Of a stretch of DNA of 44,621 nucleotides, positions 41,824 to 44,621 are shown piece by piece (position 1 is the stretch's first letter; each line of letters starts with the position of its first letter). The position numbers and the translations under genes were made by a program. Below the pieces are notes generated by a model. It saw only the letters and a program-made list of their open reading frames with translations, had not been told where the DNA came from and did no database searches. This DNA comes from an uncultured delta proteobacterium. Its GTDB lineage: Bacteria; Desulfobacterota; Desulfovibrionia; Desulfovibrionales; Desulfovibrionaceae. The DNA is taken from contig CAIMRY010000025.1 in NCBI GenBank assembly GCA_903843965.1, positions 1 through 44,621 of the forward strand, read 5' to 3'.

Positions 41824-44621
41824 CTAGAACAGCAGATCCTTTAGAAATTTTATGGGTTTGAGCGGAATGCCGAGAATTTCCTTGATGGTGTTGTTGATGA
41901 GCATCCCGGCGCGGATGTTCATCTCCGGGTCGCGCAAGCGGCCGAAGACCTTGATGGGCACGTCGGGCACGCCGGGCATGTTGGCGTTCAGGTTCAGGTT
42001 GATGCTGTCCTCGGCCACGGAGAAGCTGCCCCGGCCGGTGACGATGTTGTCCGGGCCCTCCAGGCGGAAGTCCTTGTTCTCGAACACCCCGCCGGACACG
42101 TTGAACCTGGCGCTGGCCACCCAGAAGGGCGTGCCCGGGCGGTGCGGCGCGCCCGGCTGGGGCGTTGCGCCGGGCGGAACCGTGCGCTTGGCTGGGGCCT
42201 CTGCGCTGCCGGACAGGGCATAGGACCCGTCGGTGATCTTGAACCCGGCCTGGCCCTCCAGGGTGCGCAAGACCTCCATGTCCGTGGCTCCCGCGCCCTC
42301 CAGGTCCAGAGACAGGTCTGTGCGGCCCGTGACGAACTCCTTGCCCGCCCAGCCGAGCATGAAGCCCCCGGCCTGGAAGCCCCTGGCCGCCAGCGACAGA
42401 CGGAGCTTCATGTCGCGCTGGCCGGCCTGGGCCCAGACCTCGCCCGTGAGGTCGCCTCCGTAGAAGTCCGCAGCCAGGGGCTTGATGGTCAGGGCGCCGC
42501 CCTGGGCCAGAACCGTGGCCTTGAGGCGGCGCGAGGTCAGCCCGTGGAGCTTGAGGCTGCGGAACGTGAGGCTGCCATCCAGGGCCAGCTCGCGGATCTC
42601 CTCCACCGGAAGTTCTTCCGGCGCCGGGCGCTGCAACGCCTTCGAGCCCCTGGGCGTCGGCTCCGGGGCAGACCGGTAGCGGTCCAGGTCGAGCGCGCCC
42701 GCTTGCAGGGCAAAGGTCTGCCTGGGTATGACGAAATCGCCCACGGCATAGCTGCCGCGCAGGCTGGTGTCGTCCACCTGGGCGTTGATGCTGGTCAGCT
42801 GCACGCCCTTGGCGCTCAGGGCCAGGTCGGCCTCGCCCGTGATGCGCGCCAGCACGCGCCGGTCCGACGGCTTGAGCGGGCCCACGTCCAGGGCCGAGAG
42901 CACGCGCTTGGGGTCGCCGTCCAGGCAGCGCACGTGCCCGCCCAGGCTGTAGCTCGCGCCCAGGATGTGCGCGCCGCTCAGGCTGCCCGTCAGGTTCAAC
43001 CCGCAGGCCTGGGCCGTGGCGCTTTGCAGAGCCAGGGTCTGGGTGGAGAAATCCGCGCTGCCCTTGGCCGTGAAGCTGGCCTCGTTCTCCCGCTTGGGCA
43101 AGAACCAGCCCTTGAGCCGCCCGGACACGCCCAGGTTGTCCAGGGCGATGCCGCCATGCTGGCCGGGCCGCACCAGGGCCGAGAACTTTCCGTCCAGGGC
43201 CAGCACGGGCCGCGCGCCGAGCACCGAAAGGGCTCCATCAGCCTGCACGACCCAGTCCGCACTCCCGGCCTTGGCAGGATTCAGCTTGGCCTGGGCCTTC
43301 AGGAACGTGAAGGCCATGCCCTTGCCCTTGGATGCGGGCTTGCCCGGCGCGGCCGCCTTGTCCCAGTCCAGTCCGCCGGGGCTGATGCTCAGGGCGGCCT
43401 CGCCCTGGGCCCGGCGCAGCACCTGAGACAGCTTCTCTGCCGGGGCCAGGGCCGCCCTTTGCACCTCGGCCCGCAGGCGCAGGTCCGTCTTGCCGCTCAG
43501 GCCGCTGTCCGCCTTGCCCAGCCAGGACACCTGGCGCGCCTCCGCGCCGTCCAGGCGCAGGTTTCCGGTCAGGCCCAGCACCGGCTTCTCCGGGCTTCCG
43601 GCAAAGACCGCCGCCAGCTCCGCCGCAAACTGGCCGCCCTGGGCCTTGGCCGGTTTGAGCGCGGCGCGGTGCCCGCCCCCAGCCGCCTTCCACTCCAGCT
43701 GCGCGCCCTGGGCCGTGACGCCCGCCAGCTTCAGCGTCTCCACGTTCACGCGACCCTGGCCCGCCACCTGGCACAGGTAGGCCCACGGCAGGTCGCCCGC
43801 CACCAGGGGCTGGCCCGTGGCGTTGGCGCTGAGAGCGCTGGCATACGCGTCCGCGTCCAGGCGGTCGGCCGTGAGGTCGAAATCCAGCCCCGGCGTGTCG
43901 CCAAAGCCCAGACGCAGCTTGCCCCGCAGGCGTGAGGCATCGAGCTTGAGCCCGTCGCTGGCGAAGGTCATCTCATCCTCATTGGCGAAGAGTTCGACCG
44001 GGCCTTCGGCGCTGGTCAGCACGCCCTGCTGCTCCGGCGGGATGGTGTTCGGGAAGTAGGCGTTGATGACCCCGCGCGGGCTCACACGGGTGGCCAACAC
44101 GCGCCCGCGCATCTCGAAGCGGTCCAGGAAGTCCACAAAGGTCACCTCGCCCGCCAGGTCCGCGCCCAGGACCTTGATGCGCAGGGCGGAGAGGTGCAGG
44201 TCGCGCTGGTCGTTCTCCAGGGTCACGTTGGCTGCAACTGCGGCCCAGGGCGAGGACTGCGGCAGGAACCGGCCGCCCACGACGCCCTGGGCCACGGTCT
44301 CGCTGAACTGGATGCGGCCCTTGGCCTCGTCCCAGTGCAGCTTGCCCGTAACGTCCAGGCGGCTGTCCAGCCCTGGCCTGGGCCAATGGAACGAGCCCTT
44401 CAGGGCAAAGGCCAGTGGCGTGCCGCCCTCGATGCGGCCAGTGCTCAAGGTGAGGTCGGACAGGACGTAGGACTGGCTGCGCTTGTCGTCCACCAGTGAG
44501 GCCTTGCCGCCGATGATGCGCAGGCCCCGGATGACGACCTTGCGAAAATGGGTGTCCTGCGCGCCCAGGGCGTTTTCGCCCTCGTGCACGCGCTTGACAA
44601 GCGCCTCCCAGTTGCCCAGGC
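41824..44621 (-). CDS. AsmA-like / DUF748 envelope protein (5' end beyond the window)
   Basis: At least 932 residues; the frame stays open to the window edge (LGNWEALVKRVHEG before the GTG at 44589), so the N-terminus is missing. The body is repeated beta-rich AsmA/TamB-like segments with many LxLxxxG strands (FRKVVIRGLRIIGGKASLVD, GLKLDASRLRGKLRLGFGD, FRSLKLHGLTSRRLKATVL), ending in NMPGVPDVPIKVFGRLRDPE and IIKEILGIPLKPIKFL-like residues, a common AsmA C-terminus. Large AsmA-like proteins are proposed to move phospholipids between the two membranes. It lies 30 bp upstream of the YihY gene and is probably co-transcribed. Confidence 0.82.
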   Translation of the reverse strand, partial: LGNWEALVKRVHEGENALGAQDTHFRKVVIRGLRIIGGKASLVDDKRSQSYVLSDLTLSTGRIEGGTPLAFALKGSFHWPRPGLDSRLDVTGKLHWDEAKGRIQFSETVAQGVVGGRFLPQSSPWAAVAANVTLENDQRDLHLSALRIKVLGADLAGEVTFVDFLDRFEMRGRVLATRVSPRGVINAYFPNTIPPEQQGVLTSAEGPVELFANEDEMTFASDGLKLDASRLRGKLRLGFGDTPGLDFDLTADRLDADAYASALSANATGQPLVAGDLPWAYLCQVAGQGRVNVETLKLAGVTAQGAQLEWKAAGGGHRAALKPAKAQGGQFAAELAAVFAGSPEKPVLGLTGNLRLDGAEARQVSWLGKADSGLSGKTDLRLRAEVQRAALAPAEKLSQVLRRAQGEAALSISPGGLDWDKAAAPGKPASKGKGMAFTFLKAQAKLNPAKAGSADWVVQADGALSVLGARPVLALDGKFSALVRPGQHGGIALDNLGVSGRLKGWFLPKRENEASFTAKGSADFSTQTLALQSATAQACGLNLTGSLSGAHILGASYSLGGHVRCLDGDPKRVLSALDVGPLKPSDRRVLARITGEADLALSAKGVQLTSINAQVDDTSLRGSYAVGDFVIPRQTFALQAGALDLDRYRSAPEPTPRGSKALQRPAPEELPVEEIRELALDGSLTFRSLKLHGLTSRRLKATVLAQGGALTIKPLAADFYGGDLTGEVWAQAGQRDMKLRLSLAARGFQAGGFMLGWAGKEFVTGRTDLSLDLEGAGATDMEVLRTLEGQAGFKITDGSYALSGSAEAPAKRTVPPGATPQPGAPHRPGTPFWVASARFNVSGGVFENKDFRLEGPDNIVTGRGSFSVAEDSINLNLNANMPGVPDVPIKVFGRLRDPEMNIRAGMLINNTIKEILGIPLKPIKFLKDLLF

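Overview
This 44.6 kb window reads as the chromosome of a high-GC, Gram-negative, motile bacterium. LPS assembly genes (lptD, hldD), a full Tol-Pal operon, lipoprotein maturation (lgt) and flagellar stator genes behind a sigma-54-type promoter all fit. The protein style and gene order suggest a Desulfovibrio-like deltaproteobacterium; that is my inference from familiarity, not a database result. No tRNA, rRNA, CRISPR array or insertion-sequence transposase was seen.

Layout. (1) 1-2052: the AT-rich 3' part of a SIR2-like/P-loop ATPase gene, probably the edge of a defence island, ending abruptly against the core gene rmuC. (2) 2049-12499, minus strand: rmuC, a flavodoxin-fold reductase and a membrane-anchored PilZ protein; then a pair of long-hairpin repeats, one bounded by inverted termini; then a small conserved-looking gene, alr, mutL, lptD and hldD. 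(3) 12500-17560: a divergent promoter region, a secreted VWA-OmpA fusion, small secreted or unknown proteins, lgt (minus) and a lipoprotein. (4) 17580-22193, minus: a GNAT gene remnant, an orphan BMP-family binding lipoprotein, glk, and a motB-motA operon with a sigma-54 promoter and a terminator. (5) 22318-25136, plus: an epimerase/reductase, a Maf pyrophosphatase, a methyltransferase and pgpA. (6) 25144-35954, minus: tolQ-tolR-tolA-tolB-pal with a clear terminator; a PHP phosphoesterase, a bifunctional-nuclease-family protein and miaB; an AT-richer spacer with CTAGAC palindromes; then a small-molecule kinase cluster (PfkB, APH-like and APS-kinase-like kinases plus an ICMT-like membrane methyltransferase). 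(7) 36001-36830, minus: cutA carrying a ten-copy PAGS repeat, and a small cytochrome c. (8) 37086-39558, plus: nth-tgt-ydcF-like, overlapping by ATGA junctions. (9) 39567-44621: fur (probably leaderless), a 56-codon membrane microprotein gene behind a good promoter, a YihY-type membrane protein and a truncated AsmA-like protein.

Most of the window is housekeeping envelope, cell-wall and DNA-repair content. The less ordinary material is the SIR2/ATPase gene at the left edge, the paired hairpin repeats at 5172-5462, the CutA tetrapeptide tract, the altered iron-sulfur cysteine spacing in Nth, the kinase cluster, the spacer at 32085-32509 with an apparently orphan promoter, and the predicted leaderless fur next to an unannotated-size microprotein. 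I did not find a clearly new multi-gene system; the kinase cluster and the truncated defence gene are the best leads.
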